A stretch of DNA of 18,457 nt from positions 1 through 18,457 of the forward strand of contig JAYMGJ010000486.1 of assembly GCA_037178675.1 (NCBI GenBank), given 5' to 3'. The notes under the pieces were generated by a model. It did no database searches. It saw only the letters and a program-made list of their open reading frames with translations, and had not been told where the DNA came from. Both the position numbers and the translations under genes were made by a program. Below are positions 1 to 10,162 of the stretch, piece after piece; position 1 is the first letter of the stretch, and every line of letters starts with the position of its first letter. The DNA is from Scleroderma bovista. Its lineage: Eukaryota; Basidiomycota; Agaricomycetes; Boletales; Sclerodermataceae.

Positions 1-858
1 CGAATATACTACGTCTCGTGCCATAACACCATCTCCCAGAGTCTTGGCATTGATACAATCACCATCAACAGTGACGCATTCATTATCTGTGACATCTTCA
101 CAAAGCGCATCCGACAAGCCCAGGATGGATTCCCTCGTCTGACGTTCAAGGCAGACAATTATGAATGCCTTGCTTCCCCAACTGCTCGACTCAATGACAT
201 TTGTATCAACGGTTGTTCTGCCCTTCTCTATTCGCAATTCTTGTCCTTGAATGCTGCACAATGTGCAATTCTGTCAACTCACGACCTCCCTCGCATCCGA
301 TACCATGCTGACGACAATGTCTTGTGGTGCAACGTTTCGTGGACTCACTACTGGGAAAAATGTGTATGGATACTACCCATCCATCATCCGTCCCCAGTTG
401 GACACTGGGTCGTCTGCATCATCAAATTCCCTTCAAAGCAGCTTTTTCTTTTTGACAGCCTTGCCGAGCAAAAGCCCTGGAAATGTGACATAAAAGTATG
501 TTGATACTTCTGTCAACTGTGCTTGCTAACTATTCACAGGATATTGTTCAGCTTATCACTCGCCTGTCTCTGATCGCCTTGAAGAGGCTCAGGATACCTC
601 AAAATGATTTAGGGTGCTGGTCTGCACATCCAATTGTAGTAAGTACAACAGCATTTGTGTGAAAATGAACATTCAGTGAAGTTATTACAGCTTGAACCTT
701 TACAGTCAAATGGGCATGACTGCGGCCTCTGGGTCTTGGCTCAAATTGCAGCAGTGTTACGTGGCTATGATATCACCAATCTGCGTGAGGGTGATATGTG
801 TGGATTCTGTTGTTACCTTCAATCCCTTATTCTTAGCGTACCAGTACCAGACATGTAA
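1..858 (+). CDS. Ulp1/SENP-like C48 cysteine protease, 5'-truncated, three exons
   Basis: The frame is open from base 1, so the N terminus lies outside the window. Exons are 1-495, 540-638 and 691-858, separated by introns of 44 nt (GTATGT...CACAG with a CTAAC branch) and 52 nt (GTAAGT...TACAG); both are phase 0. The visible product is 253 residues. It shows the Ulp1 catalytic pattern in order: His135 in GHW, Asp152 in LFDS, Gln203, and Cys209 in HDCG, followed by a Leu/Ala-rich helix. Upstream, a motif around residues 68-80 (RLNDICINGC) resembles the substrate-side segment of fungal Ulp1 domains. Known role of the family: cleavage of SUMO or other ubiquitin-like tags. In mushrooms, many such genes are expanded and linked to KDZ/CxC-type transposons, but no transposase is visible here, so that link is inference. 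The intact catalytic residues and clean splice sites suggest the C-terminal domain is not decayed. Confidence 0.85.
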
Positions 859-1104
859 CTACATTGAGTTGTTTTTGTATGGATTCCCACCTTGCTCCAG
901 TTCCAAGGCCTTGTGTACCATGACGTAGATGTCTCTAGCTTGCCATTGCAACCAGCACATCACCATTCAATCATTGTGGCCTCCCAACAAACTTGAATCC
1001 TCAACCTTATCATAAACATCAGACCACCTCATCAACTGCTCCGTTATAGTAGACACCAGTTCCATGATGATCGTTACACAGTCACCACTTTCCAGATGTC
1101 TCCT
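859..1104. other. Intergenic stretch after the protease gene
   Basis: This is about 250 bp with no convincing ORF. It probably holds the 3' UTR of the protease gene and the converging 3' end of the minus-strand ORF that follows. No terminator, RNA gene or repeat was recognised. Confidence 0.5.
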
Positions 1105-1677
1105 TCACTGTGCCTTCGCTCCCTTTGCTAACCTTACACGTCGCCCAAGCATGACATCAAACAAATTGCAAGTGAACTGTTCCTCCTGTGGGGTTGAATC
1201 CGGCTCGGTGTCCATGTATGGAGGCTCCTCCTCCCATCTAGGGAGTTCTGATTCATCAAGACCATCAGCGGTCTGTGCGGCTTCTGAAAATAAGGGTGAT
1301 GTAGGTAGAGGTATGGTTGCGTGAGCAATAAGGCCTGGTGATAGGGCTGGGACAAAGGAAAGGGTACTAGGATGGGTGACTTTTGGCATGGGCATATGAA
1401 CACCATCTTTACTTAAGTGATGTCCAGTCCACTTGCGATATGCATGGCGATTCTGAGCAGGACGCAGCTGCTTTCCTCTGAAATATATTTCAGTTGATTG
1501 ATAAACTTTGAATATGTGATATGGATTACTTGGTAGATGCATAGAGAGCCTTCTGTTTGCATATGGCTGCCTGTCTTTCGTTGAGAGTAACATATTTAGG
1601 GGTGCACCCCATGAGAAGTACAGGAAAGGACCAAGATGCGATATGAAACTTTGCTTGGACAGCACTATCAACTGCAT
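1105..1677 (-). CDS. Hypothetical protein, minus-strand ORF of 190 codons
   Basis: An uninterrupted 190-codon frame runs on the minus strand from an ATG at 1677 to a stop at 1105. I do not recognise the family. The first 70 residues are hydrophobic/aromatic with basic patches, residues 71-85 (RPAQNRHAYRKW) are strongly basic and aromatic, and the C-terminal third is acidic and Pro-rich before a basic tail (GRRVRLAKGAKAQ). An acceptor-like TTTCAG lies inside the frame near 1486, so the real gene could be spliced differently or begin upstream. It converges with the plus-strand protease gene. It may be one exon of a larger gene, a transposon-associated protein, or a chance ORF. Confidence 0.35.
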   Translation of the reverse strand: MQLIVLSKQSFISHLGPFLYFSWGAPLNMLLSTKDRQPYANRRLSMHLPSNPYHIFKVYQSTEIYFRGKQLRPAQNRHAYRKWTGHHLSKDGVHMPMPKVTHPSTLSFVPALSPGLIAHATIPLPTSPLFSEAAQTADGLDESELPRWEEEPPYMDTEPDSTPQEEQFTCNLFDVMLGRRVRLAKGAKAQ

Positions 1678-1861
1678 ACTGACATAGGATATTGTGTAAT
1701 ATATGCTAATTCTGGTACCATTAGATGGGGGGGGGAGAGTAATAGAGCATCTTGGAGCTTTCTGTCAGTGAACACGCAGTGCTTGAGGCACTAGCTTTGT
1801 TTTACTTTCAGTAGGAAATGTATTCAAATTGTGATTGGCTGTTATTGCTGGAGCTACTCGG

Positions 1862-2324
1862 AGACAGATTTGTCAAACACATTTCTGGCTGACTGCAGCC
1901 CACTCTCTCCTGCTGACCACCTTGATGAGCTACAATGACTACATTTGTGCAGGCTTGGTCCAACCAACAACACAGAGTATCATTGGTCCATAGGCAAGAA
2001 GTACAGCAAACACGCATACACCCACACCCAGAGGCTCTCAGCACCCTCTTCAACCCCCCAATTCGAACTTCGCCGTCACCATCTCGGGTAATCCCCTTGG
2101 CTTGGGAGATCCATGTCACCTTGACTTCTTTGTAAGTTTTGGCCCACCTATCTCCTCAGATGTACGTTCTGATGCTTGGCAGATCCCTGTTGATAGTCAT
2201 CCTACATAAAAATGGCACCCCAGTGCTGGTCACAATCTTTCTCCCCCGTTCACTAATTTGTGCGCAGCTAAAAAAAGTTATGGACATGGTTAGGACCATC
2301 TACCCTACATCTCCCTTCGTCTAA
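1862..2324 (+). pseudogene. Weak, broken coding signal upstream of the large gene
   Basis: Plus-strand protein-like text runs in one frame from about 1925 to 2209, with an in-frame TAG near 1991. It passes a possible 51-nt intron (GTAAGT at 2132, acceptor at 2182) and stops at 2207-2209. A second frame is protein-like from about 2205 to its TAA at 2322-2324. No start codon, family or consistent exon set could be established. It could be the relic of an upstream exon set of the next gene or an unrelated decayed ORF. Confidence 0.2.
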
Positions 2325-2344
2325 TCTTTTTTTTCCAGGAAAAA

Positions 2345-2927
2345 ATGCGTGGCTCCAATGAGCCAGAAAGTAATCCCTCGCTGTCTCTATCGACATGCAT
2401 GGATACTGGTACAGGCTTTTCAGAGCTATCTGGAAGCACTCAAGATGATTTTGTTGTTGTCCAGGTTGGTGGTGGTCGCCGTGAACCTTCGCCCCCCACA
2501 GTGGTGACTCCAATGTGACTCTGTCAGAAAATCAAAGCAACCACTTGGGATACTGGTCTAGTTCGTGATGCGTCATTCCATCGCAGCTATTTGACTCTGA
2601 CCAAGTCCTCAAACGAGGATATCCCAACTGCTGACAATGACGATAACCCTTTCCTCTCAGAACCTATCATTCAAACTGCCACCAAAGTTCAGACAGATAC
2701 ATCAGTGACTACAAAGACGGGTATGCCATTTAGGTTTGTAAATGGTGTTCATGTTATTAATCTGATTGCAGTCGCTGAGGGCGATGACACTCCATGTCCT
2801 TCTGAGAGAGCCGCTCAAAAGCGTGGAGCCTCAGTCATCCCTCTTGATACCCTCTCAGGCGTGCCATCTGCCCCAGCCACTCAGAAGCCTGGACCCTCAG
2901 CTGCCCCTCTCGAAATCCTCTCAGGCG
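2345..2927 (+). CDS. 5' part of a large fungal gene, cut off by an insertion
   Basis: The ATG at 2345 follows a pyrimidine tract ending in CCAG. The frame meets a TGA at 2516, but a phase-0 intron from 2465 to 2527 (63 nt, weak GTTGGT donor, GTCAG acceptor) removes it and keeps the frame. If that intron is not real, this part is a pseudogene. Exon 1 gives 40 residues and exon 2 (2528-2927) gives 133. The product is hydrophilic and Ser/Thr-rich, and ends in 22-residue tandem repeats with a core like QKPGPSAAPLEILSG. The reading frame resumes in the same repeat at 4996, beyond the 2,065-bp insertion, so this and the 4996-9097 entry are one ancestral gene. The joined gene would encode about 1,400-1,420 residues. 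No function can be assigned to this part; low complexity suggests a disordered segment. Confidence 0.55.
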
Positions 2928-3480
2928 CTGTGAGTCAAAGTGTGGATTTGGGTCGGAGTAATAACCCAAACACAACACCAACAAAGGACTACAAAAAAGT
3001 GTGAGTGGTGGTTTACCTCCGCAGTGTCCAGAGAGGATGTGCTGAGGAGGGGGGAAGGGGATCTACACCAACAAGGTGATGCAGACGATGATGCAGGATA
3101 CTCCTGGGGTACAGGAGCAATAGATGACGAAGGGGATAGGGGTCTGGACTCTTCCTAAAACCTAGGAAGTGTCAAAGTGGGGATTGGGTTGACTGAGACT
3201 GAAACAGCGATACTACACCTAGAGATTGGTGCAGCAAGGGGACAAGGGGGCTCCTGACGTCCAGAAGCAATGAGAGATGAAGGATCAACTGGCTAGACTC
3301 CACTTGAGCCTAGAGAAATACTTGGACTTGAATGGATTGAATAAACTTGAGATATCAGAGCCTTTAGACCTTCACTGAAGCCTACAAGACTCAAAGAGCT
3401 GAGGGGATACTGACTGAGAGAGTCTGAGAGAGGGATAATTTTGTGCAATTGGGTCTTTTTTTCACTGGGCTGAGCCCAGG

Positions 3481-3490
3481 GGTTTAAATA
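3481..3490 (-). promoter_or_regulatory. TATA-like box inside the insertion
   Basis: The minus strand reads TATTTAAACC here. A pyrimidine-rich, CT-repeat stretch follows on that strand (TCTCTCAGACTCTCTCAG at about 3414-3431), as is common around fungal transcription starts. It is the only strong TATA-like site in the insert, and its position supports an LTR-like reading of the insert. Confidence 0.4.
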
Positions 3491-3536
3491 CATGGGGGGG
3501 GCACAGCATTAAAGTACAAAAAGAGAAGGGAGTAAG

Positions 3537-3745
3537 CAGAATTTGTCAAGGATTGGTAAGGGATTGGTAAGAGCTTTGTAAGGGGTTTGTAAGCGATCAG
3601 TAAGCAAGGGATAAGCAGGAATGAGTAAGCTGCATGACAAGATTGATTGGTAAAGGAGTGAGTCATCAGCTGAGTAATATACCAAAAATGCGAAAGGGAT
3701 AGAGTAATACTGATGACAAGAGAGCATCAGTAAGCAAGGGATGAG
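3537..3745. repeat. Degenerate GTAAG short-period repeats
   Basis: About ten copies of GTAAG occur within roughly 200 bp in contexts such as GGATTGGTAAGG, TTTGTAAGG and CAGTAAGCAAGGGAT. The last motif appears twice, near 3598 and 3728. The spacing varies from 11 to 16 nt over the densest part. It lies in the proposed U3 part of the insertion and may be a cluster of binding sites or a decayed microsatellite. Confidence 0.5.
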
Positions 3746-3923
3746 TCACTGCACAGCAGAAGGAGTCATTGATGCACAGCCTAAGAAGTTTGATGGGGGG
3801 GCTGTGTACCATCAGGAATTTGATGGGACAACAATGGGGGAAGATCTGAGATAAACAGGGGGATTGATCCGAGACAAAACAGCCACAAGAAGGGTACAAT
3901 GGGTCCAGAGGTCTTTTGGGGGG

Positions 3924-4541
3924 TCAGCATACACTAAGGTATAGTGCATGTGTTCTAGCGCCGCTGAAGCACAACCATGGGCTCCCTTGACGAGCTCTCT
4001 TCTGGGAAAAAAATGAGAGAGGGTTCTTCTTCCTAATAGCACTATAAAGTGGGGGAATAACTGTCATGGTGCTGGGGGACGTCGTCTGAAAGTAGGGAAG
4101 CAGATAGAGTATTGAATTCGATGCATGGGCCCAGGGAAGTGAGATGAACGACAGAGGAAGATGGACATGGCAAGTATCTGGGAGGAAGGGACCATAGGCT
4201 GAGGGATCAGGGGACACAGAGACGACCAGAGAAGACTTCTCAAGCTTGACAATAGACCTAAGATGACCAAAGTACGTCCTTGATGCAGGACTGACGAGGA
4301 GAACGCGCTGACCAAGAGCGAGAGGGACTGAGGGAGCAGGCTGGGAAGATATGTGCCAGGCAGTGCATGGGAACTCTGGGAGAGGCTGTCCTAAGAGCAG
4401 GACATAGTGGAGATCTGCAGCAATAGCAGAGAAATGATCCAGAGAAAATACGGACTCCATAGTGAGCGATGAAGCAAATGTCTGGATTGCGGGGGGAATA
4501 TCTCCGTGGGAAATGAAGAGATTTGCGTCGGAACTTGACAA
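3924..4541 (-). CDS. Hypothetical 205-codon ORF inside the insertion
   Basis: This minus-strand frame has a protein-like composition (Leu, Ser, Pro and His rich, several aromatic residues) from an ATG at 4541 to a stop at 3924. Two other minus-strand frames overlap it (4258-4554 and 4391-4675), so the coding assignment is unsure. No motif of reverse transcriptase, integrase, protease, transposase or helicase was recognised. Its strand agrees with the orientation given by the TATA-like box, but it lies upstream of that box. It may be a remnant of a retroelement reading frame or chance. Confidence 0.25.
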   Translation of the reverse strand: MSSSDANLFISHGDIPPAIQTFASSLTMESVFSLDHFSAIAADLHYVLLLGQPLPEFPCTAWHISSQPAPSVPLALGQRVLLVSPASRTYFGHLRSIVKLEKSSLVVSVSPDPSAYGPFLPDTCHVHLPLSFISLPWAHASNSILYLLPYFQTTSPSTMTVIPPLYSAIRKKNPLSFFSQKRARQGSPWLCFSGARTHALYLSVC

Positions 4542-4723
4542 GCAGATAGACCACGTTCTAGGCTCTCTGACGGTATAGTCACGTGCCTGATAGCTTCAGA
4601 AATGACAGAGCTATTCAAAATATCGGAATGCCAGCACTGGGCACCTAAAAATGACATTTGGGCACTAAAAATCATTTCATTTCTTTCTCCTTCGTTTCTC
4701 CATCAATTCTTCAGCTTCTTTGA

Positions 4724-4936
4724 TCATTCTGGTATGGGAGTTGGACTGTAGATGTGTGCATTCCTTTCTTGTACCACAATTGATGTCATTCCTTCAGTTT
4801 CTTCTGCTTCTTGGTGGTTCTCATGCGATAGATGACTGTCTGCATTGGCATTCATCTCTCGCATCAGGATAGTCTTCTTGTGCGATAGATGGCTATGATG
4901 AGGGTCCATCGTGCTTATCCTTCGCATAAGGATCAT
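4724..4936 (-). other. Short ORF with repeated His/Ser-Leu-Ser-His units in the insertion
   Basis: A 70-codon minus-strand frame contains two copies of an HLSH-containing unit, each preceded or followed by acidic/Met-rich text. On the plus strand this appears as GCGATAGATG-A/G-CT at about 4828 and 4881, plus related CGCATCAGGATAG and CGCATAAGGATC. Whether it is translated is unknown. It is recorded mainly because of the repeats. Confidence 0.25.
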
Positions 4937-4995
4937 TCGATATAGGCATTATCTTCCATGTTCACTGTACCAAACCTGTTTGGTGTGTGACAGCG

Positions 4996-7900
4996 TGCCA
5001 TCTGCCCCAGCTGCTCAGAAGCATGGACCCTCAGGGGCCCCTCTTGATACCATCTCGGGTGCACCATCTGCCCGAACTATTCAGAACTCTGGAGTCTCAG
5101 TCCCCCATCTTGATACCCTTTCGCATGTGATGTCAAGGCCTCCTGGTTTATCTGCAGCACTTGATAGTTTGGGTTTTGAGCCTGCAGAGAGTGTCCAAAT
5201 ACCAATTAGCCACGTAGGTGTCAAATTTATTTATTTTAGTACAAATATCTGCTAATTGCATAATCGTTACAAGGCCATGCGTTCGGCAAAGACCATTCCA
5301 GCTTCCTCGTCAATTACCTTGCTGGAATCATTTGCTCCTCTCGGTCTGGCCACTTTCAGTCCGTTGCAAGAATGCAATGATAAATTGCACCCATCCTCTC
5401 GAGAACAAACACTTGACATCGACAATGGGCAAATGCCGCATGATGAGCATGACAACCTCCCCATGTATACTCATGGGAGGCTTCCAGGCCACCTCGTGGA
5501 CGAGTTCAACAAGGGCTTTCAGCAAGTCACCAAAATATTCAGCAAGCTTGGAGAAAGTAGGGGAATGCCATGGCAACAGGTCAAAGACCATTACAACCGC
5601 CAATACTTGCGCTCAAATTCTCAAAATCTATGGAACATTTATTCAGCATATTTCACGAAGAACATGCAAGCAGAACTTGCTTGGCTGCCTGGCAACCAGC
5701 AAGTTCAGGGAACTCCCTCTGTGGAGATCAGGAAGGAGTGTTATACACTCTTCAAACAAAACAATCCCAAATACATCGACATCCTGGAGACATGGAAGGA
5801 GTCCGAGGAGCTCAAAGATGTAGGTGCAATGGTTGCACAGCACCAGCAGTTCTTCAACAAAACAGCAAAGAATTTGGATCACATGGTAAGAATTTCGTGT
5901 GCATCAGATTGATCAGTTGTATTGAGCACGCTTGCGTCAGTTTTCTGGACTATCAAATGCTCACGGAATTGAGGGTGTCTATATTTTGGCTGGTAAGGTC
6001 ATCAACCAAGATGGTGGCCTTGGTCACGCTTTCACTACACTGGGTGCTGAAGGGGTATGTCACTGTGTGATGTCTCCCTTTTCTTCATGTTCATCTCCAT
6101 AGTTTTTTCTTTCTAGGTGTTGTGTGGACGCCGATGAGATCATCAGTCATTTCAAGGCGCATATATAGTAAGTCCATGCTATGTATCTGTATGGATCAGT
6201 ACCTAATGATTTATTCAGTAATAGGGTGTCTCTAGACAGTGTGTCAGAAGCCTTTGAAGGCATTGGTGATACAGCCAAGGAGACCATCACTGACAGAGGA
6301 AAAGGAAAGCAACATGCTGTCGATGAGAAGAAGGGCCAGTCTGATGATGATGATGATGTCATAGAAATTATTGAGCGACCGGATCCCGAAAAAGCCAAGC
6401 AATTGCTCAGAAAGCTAATCGGTAAGTGCCTCGCATCTCCCATGATACTATCTAAAGGTCCTTTCAGAAAATGTTGGCTTGAAATGGGCATCACAAAAGT
6501 TGTTCCCATGGAAGTCTCTCCCCAGTCAACTGGTGAGTAGCGCACTGGTCTTGATGAACTGGCCAATGGACGTCATCTTTCCAGGCGAAGAACACCATGG
6601 GAAGGGAAACAGGAAGGGTATTGCAGACCTTACTTGTCCAGAGTGTCAAGCTGGTGGCTGCTTTGATGGATACCAGTGACAATAAGATTTATATTTGGCA
6701 CATCCCAAACATGAAAGGTAAATTCTCATTTTCTCATTGAATGGATGCTGATATAGTTTTAGTGGCTCTTGTCGCCTCAAAAACCCCAGTCATCGTTAGT
6801 GCCCCACCCGCGCATGACTCTCAACTTTTGAAGGGCAAGCATATGTACTGCAACCTCGCCGTTGACTATCTTGGACCCAACCGGTTGCCCAATCTATCCG
6901 CTACCCATGTCAAGAAGACTAAGAGCAAGATGGCTGCTCCAATTGACGTTGACAGGGAAGAGTCGGGTACCAATGATTCCAACAGCATTGAAGAGGTTCC
7001 CAAAAACCAGTGCCCCAAATCTACCACTGCCTCTGGAACGAAGCTCATCGGTGTATTCCCTCCCAGTCGGCCTTTCAGATTGGCAAAGACCACAACAACT
7101 TCCCAAGTCATCAGCCTCTCAGATAGCCTGACACCTGAGTCCGAGTCATCCAGGGACAATCACCAGCCTGATCAAAAATCACGAGATGTCAACGCTGACG
7201 TGGATATGGAAGGTGGTGAGGTCGCCAGTGAGAAGAGCACTGCTGAGGATATTGATTCAGAATATGAACAAGAATTGTTGTCACACAAATGCAAAGCGAA
7301 GGAGTCTCAGGTGCGCAACTCCAAGCAAAAGGGTAACGGCCCATCTTTGGACAGGAAGGGCCAGGCATCCAAATGCAGCAAGACAGTGGCTTTCAATGTT
7401 CCAAAAGCCCGTGCTGTCCGTCCAAAGACTGGTCGCTGCATTCCATCCTCACCAACATATATTTCATCAGACGATGGTGTGAGCAAAGTGGAACGTCCTG
7501 CACAGAAGAGCACTCAATTCAATGTTCCAGGCTCTCGTGAGGACTCTGCCAATGCTGTGAAGGCGGTCATCCCTCTTGATACATCTGTCTCTATCCCTCG
7601 CACTCTCACCGCCGGCTCTATGCAGAAAACTGGATCCAAGGTTTCAGACCTTCACCAGGAGCCCACCAAGGCACTCATCGCTCCAGTTCCATCAGTCACT
7701 ACTCAAACAGATGCTCACAAGGGGTCCACCCATTCAGCGAAGACCCTCATTTCCACTCTGACTCCGGATTCTACCACTGTCGCCTCCTTTCACGAGCCGG
7801 CTCTCCCTGTTGTTCCTGTTGGCCCAAGTGGCACCTGCATCTTCGCTGACTCTGACCTTCCTGGAACTACAACGTGCACCCCTGTCCTTGTCGTTTCCGC

Positions 7901-9097
7901 TGACCCTCATCATGGAGCAGCCCTTGTTCCTACCACCTCTGATTGCATTTCCTCTTTGGACTCCTCCGCTGCTCGTCCTGCACATGGTCCATCCCCTGGT
8001 GCACCTGTACATGAGGTGGTACAATCATCCAACAAATTTGACAAACAGGATGGAGGTAAGTGTTGTAAATTTCATTATGTGCATCCCTAGTGATTGCTTG
8101 TGAATCTCCAGCCTTGCAATCCCTTCCATCAGTGGCTGTCAGCAGCCCAACGACTCGTCTAGCTTCTGATCTCTTTGTCGACCAGAGTGGTGGGCTAGTG
8201 ACCTGCGCTGGCACAGAGTTCTTTAGTTCTACTACCTCCGCCGCAACTCGACCAGTAACACCTACCCTACATCTGTCTTCACTTGAACCTCCAACACGTG
8301 TCAGCCTGTTGACGGGAAGTCAAGGAGAACTCCCCAAACCCTGTCTTGTGCAGGGTAAAAGTCAGTCAGGAAATGAGAGCGAACCATTCAACCTTCAGAC
8401 CCAGGTCTTCCCCAACAATCCATCCAGGGAGGCTCCGTCGTCTGCAAGGTTGCTGGCTGCCAAGGAAGGACGTCCACTCACAATTAAAGGTGAAGTCGGT
8501 GGCTCACAGGAAACTGGCTTGCATTCAGCTCGCAGCACACACTCAAATATGGTCGGTGGTGTACATCCAAATCACAAAGGAGCCCATCTGGCCCATCCTT
8601 ACCAGGCTTTGTGTCCTTTACCTCATCAAGAATCATCCATCCATCCATCTCAGCAACATGCATTCATTGAGCAACTCACTGGGCCAGGAGTGCCACAATG
8701 GCAGATGCCAGGTGCACCCTATGCATATGGGCATGGAGGGTGGTACAATCACCCAGTGGAACCCTATCCCCCTCCTTATCTGCCATCCAACCAACCACCC
8801 TACCATGGACCCTATGTGGAGGGCACTTCCCATGTCCCACCAACCATGCTGCAGTTGCAGAACAATCATGCAGGACATCTGAATTACATTGCCCAGCACA
8901 CCGCTGTCACTCGCAGGCCTGATTACTATTTTAGCGGTACCATTCCTGGAGGCTATCAAGAACCTCACAGCGACCCTCCCCCACTCGGACGAACTGGCAC
9001 CCTCCCCGATGTTACTGTGGCCAATATGGCCCCACATGCGCTTCCACCATCCTCTCATCCCAGTGACACCGTGATGGAGGCATCTCCTAATGAATAA
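4996..9097 (+). CDS. Main part of a large multi-exon gene of a mushroom-specific family, function unknown
   Basis: Exons read as 4996-5213, 5274-5885, 5941-6054, 6103-6167, 6219-6421, 6468-6717, 6763-8055 and 8112-9097; all introns are GT-AG, 45-60 nt. At 8056 a closer acceptor at 8090 also keeps frame. Joined to 2345-2927 the product is about 1,420 residues. Residues about 314-640 form the conserved core, beginning GRLPGHLVDEF, with a Trp/Tyr/Phe-rich helical stretch (NLWNIYSAYF), then GKVINQDGGLGH, FKAHIY and FPWKSLP. I recall a similar, highly copied family in mushroom genomes with no known function; that is memory, not a search. After the core come about 430 Ser/Thr/Pro-rich residues with basic patches and FNVP repeats, then a His/Pro/Tyr-rich tail. 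In exon 6468-6717 the family-like frame breaks near 6635. Either one extra base is present, or an extra intron (6533-6584, GTGAGT...CCAG) is used, giving about 1,402 residues. It ends with TAA at 9095-9097. Confidence 0.6.
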
Positions 9098-9811
9098 TGG
9101 TTTCACTGAGGCTTCTGCATCTGTCTGGGTGTCGATATCACTTCATCTTTTGACCTGAATCTGCCCGCTACATATTTGCTTTATGCTCTCAATGTTGTGC
9201 TTTTGTAGCTTTTGAGTATTGGTGTCTGATGTTCATTGTGTTCTCCATACCTCCAATACAAGTTGTCTTTGTGTGCGATATACCATCGCAAGTGAACTGT
9301 GATGTGTCCAACGTCGGATGCGTCGTAAAAATGTGCAGAACGGAAGAAAAAAAAACATTAAAATACCCTCTAAAATACCTCAATAATACACAGCTGTGAA
9401 TATAGGAAAAACTGAAATTTTTTTGTGCAACCTCTTGGGACTGATGGAAAACCCTCCACAGACCCTCCGTGCAACGCTGGAGGGATGGGACGGGAGGATG
9501 TAAAACCCTCAATACACGATGTGCGATGGATCAACGGGACCTCACAAGACACTCAGCGCACCTTCTTCGCAACATTGATCGGGCCTAATAAACCACAATC
9601 AGGGGCTCTCGACCATTTCAGGAATTGGCAGGAGCCTCCCTGAAGATGGCATCTATTGGGTACATTATTAGGTACACAAAAAATATATCTAAAGGCCATG
9701 GGAATGCAAAAAAAACTGCTGCCAAGGGTGGGTAATAACAACCAAATGAAATATATAATTGGGTGGCTCATAGGTATAATTGGTACTGTAGTATATTATT
9801 ATTACCACAGT
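9098..9811. other. Gene-free stretch, probable 3' UTR and AT-rich spacer
   Basis: The first 230 bp are TG/CT-rich, as in a fungal 3' UTR. From about 9330 the sequence has A-tracts and repeated AAAATACC/AAAACCCTC motifs (near 9358, 9371, 9449 and 9502). It also carries a small hairpin with 6-bp arms (CCCTCC at 9463-9468, GGAGGG at 9479-9484). The last 150 bp before the LTR are AT-rich. No ORF with convincing protein character was found. Confidence 0.5.
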
Positions 9812-10162
9812 TGTCAAGACCATGTCCAACTCCGGACTCTTATCCGGTTACTCCAGTCACGTCGCAGTACTACAGCTCAACTCCGGACCTCTGCGCATAA
9901 CTCCAGCCCCAGACGCGCACATATCCTTCCGCTAAGTGCGACCCTTTGCATTAGACTCAATCCAGTCATTACCACACTTCCCCGTCTTCCCTGTTGTACT
10001 GTGAGTTCTCCGTGCTCCATTTATATCTTCTACCTTGTAGTATTTTCTCCAGACCTTACTTATTTTCATCGGACCTGACCTAGTCCCAACTCCAGTTGTT
10101 CCTTGTCCGCCCTTTGGGCTGTTTACTTGTCACCGTAAATACTCGACCCTAGTTCTCCTTAG

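Larger units (their letters stand above)
2928..4992 (-). mobile_element. 2,065-bp insertion in the large gene, possibly a long solo LTR
   Basis: The host gene reads up to GCG at 2925-2927 and resumes with GCG at 4993-4995. Deleting the insert plus one GCG rebuilds the 22-residue repeat exactly as in the neighbouring unit. Read on the minus strand, the insert begins TGTCACACACC and ends TTTGACTCACA, that is TG...CA termini with a short imperfect inverted repeat. On that strand a TATTTAAA box lies about 1.5 kb from the start, followed by about 0.55 kb of sequence, which is an LTR-like U3-R-U5 layout. I see no matching repeat at both ends and no transposase. A solo LTR of unusual length, a non-autonomous element, or a truncated retroelement all fit. 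The 3-bp duplication is shorter than the 4-6 bp usual for LTR integrases, so the class is uncertain. Confidence 0.6.
2792..5126 (+). repeat. 22-residue (66-nt) tandem coding repeats, split by the insertion
   Basis: Four degenerate units follow one another: one ending near 2857, one from 2858 to 2923, one starting at 2924 and resuming at 4996, and a fourth after it, then a decayed fifth. Shared features are a start like G-V/A-P-S-A, a central Q-K/N-x-G-x-S and a closing P-L-D/E-T/I-L/I-S. The period of 66 nt is seen directly between the GGC codons at 2858 and 2924. A 17-nt piece of the unit (near 2834) recurs near 7566, so the repeat once extended further or was copied into the C-terminal half. 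Confidence 0.7.

Noticed and set aside
2928..4992. Classical DNA transposon with terminal inverted repeats
   Set aside because: The ends pair over only a few scattered bases, no transposase motif was seen, and TG...CA ends with an internal TATA-like box fit an LTR better.
7186..8103. Alternative-frame ORFs inside the Ser/Thr-rich part of the large gene
   Set aside because: The chosen frame is open for over 400 codons, joins by good splice sites on both sides, and has the expected amino-acid bias; the others are shadows.
8633..9106. Minus-strand 157-codon ORF opposite the C-terminal exon
   Set aside because: Trp/Met/Gly-rich composition arises from the His/Pro-rich plus-strand codons; no splice or domain support.
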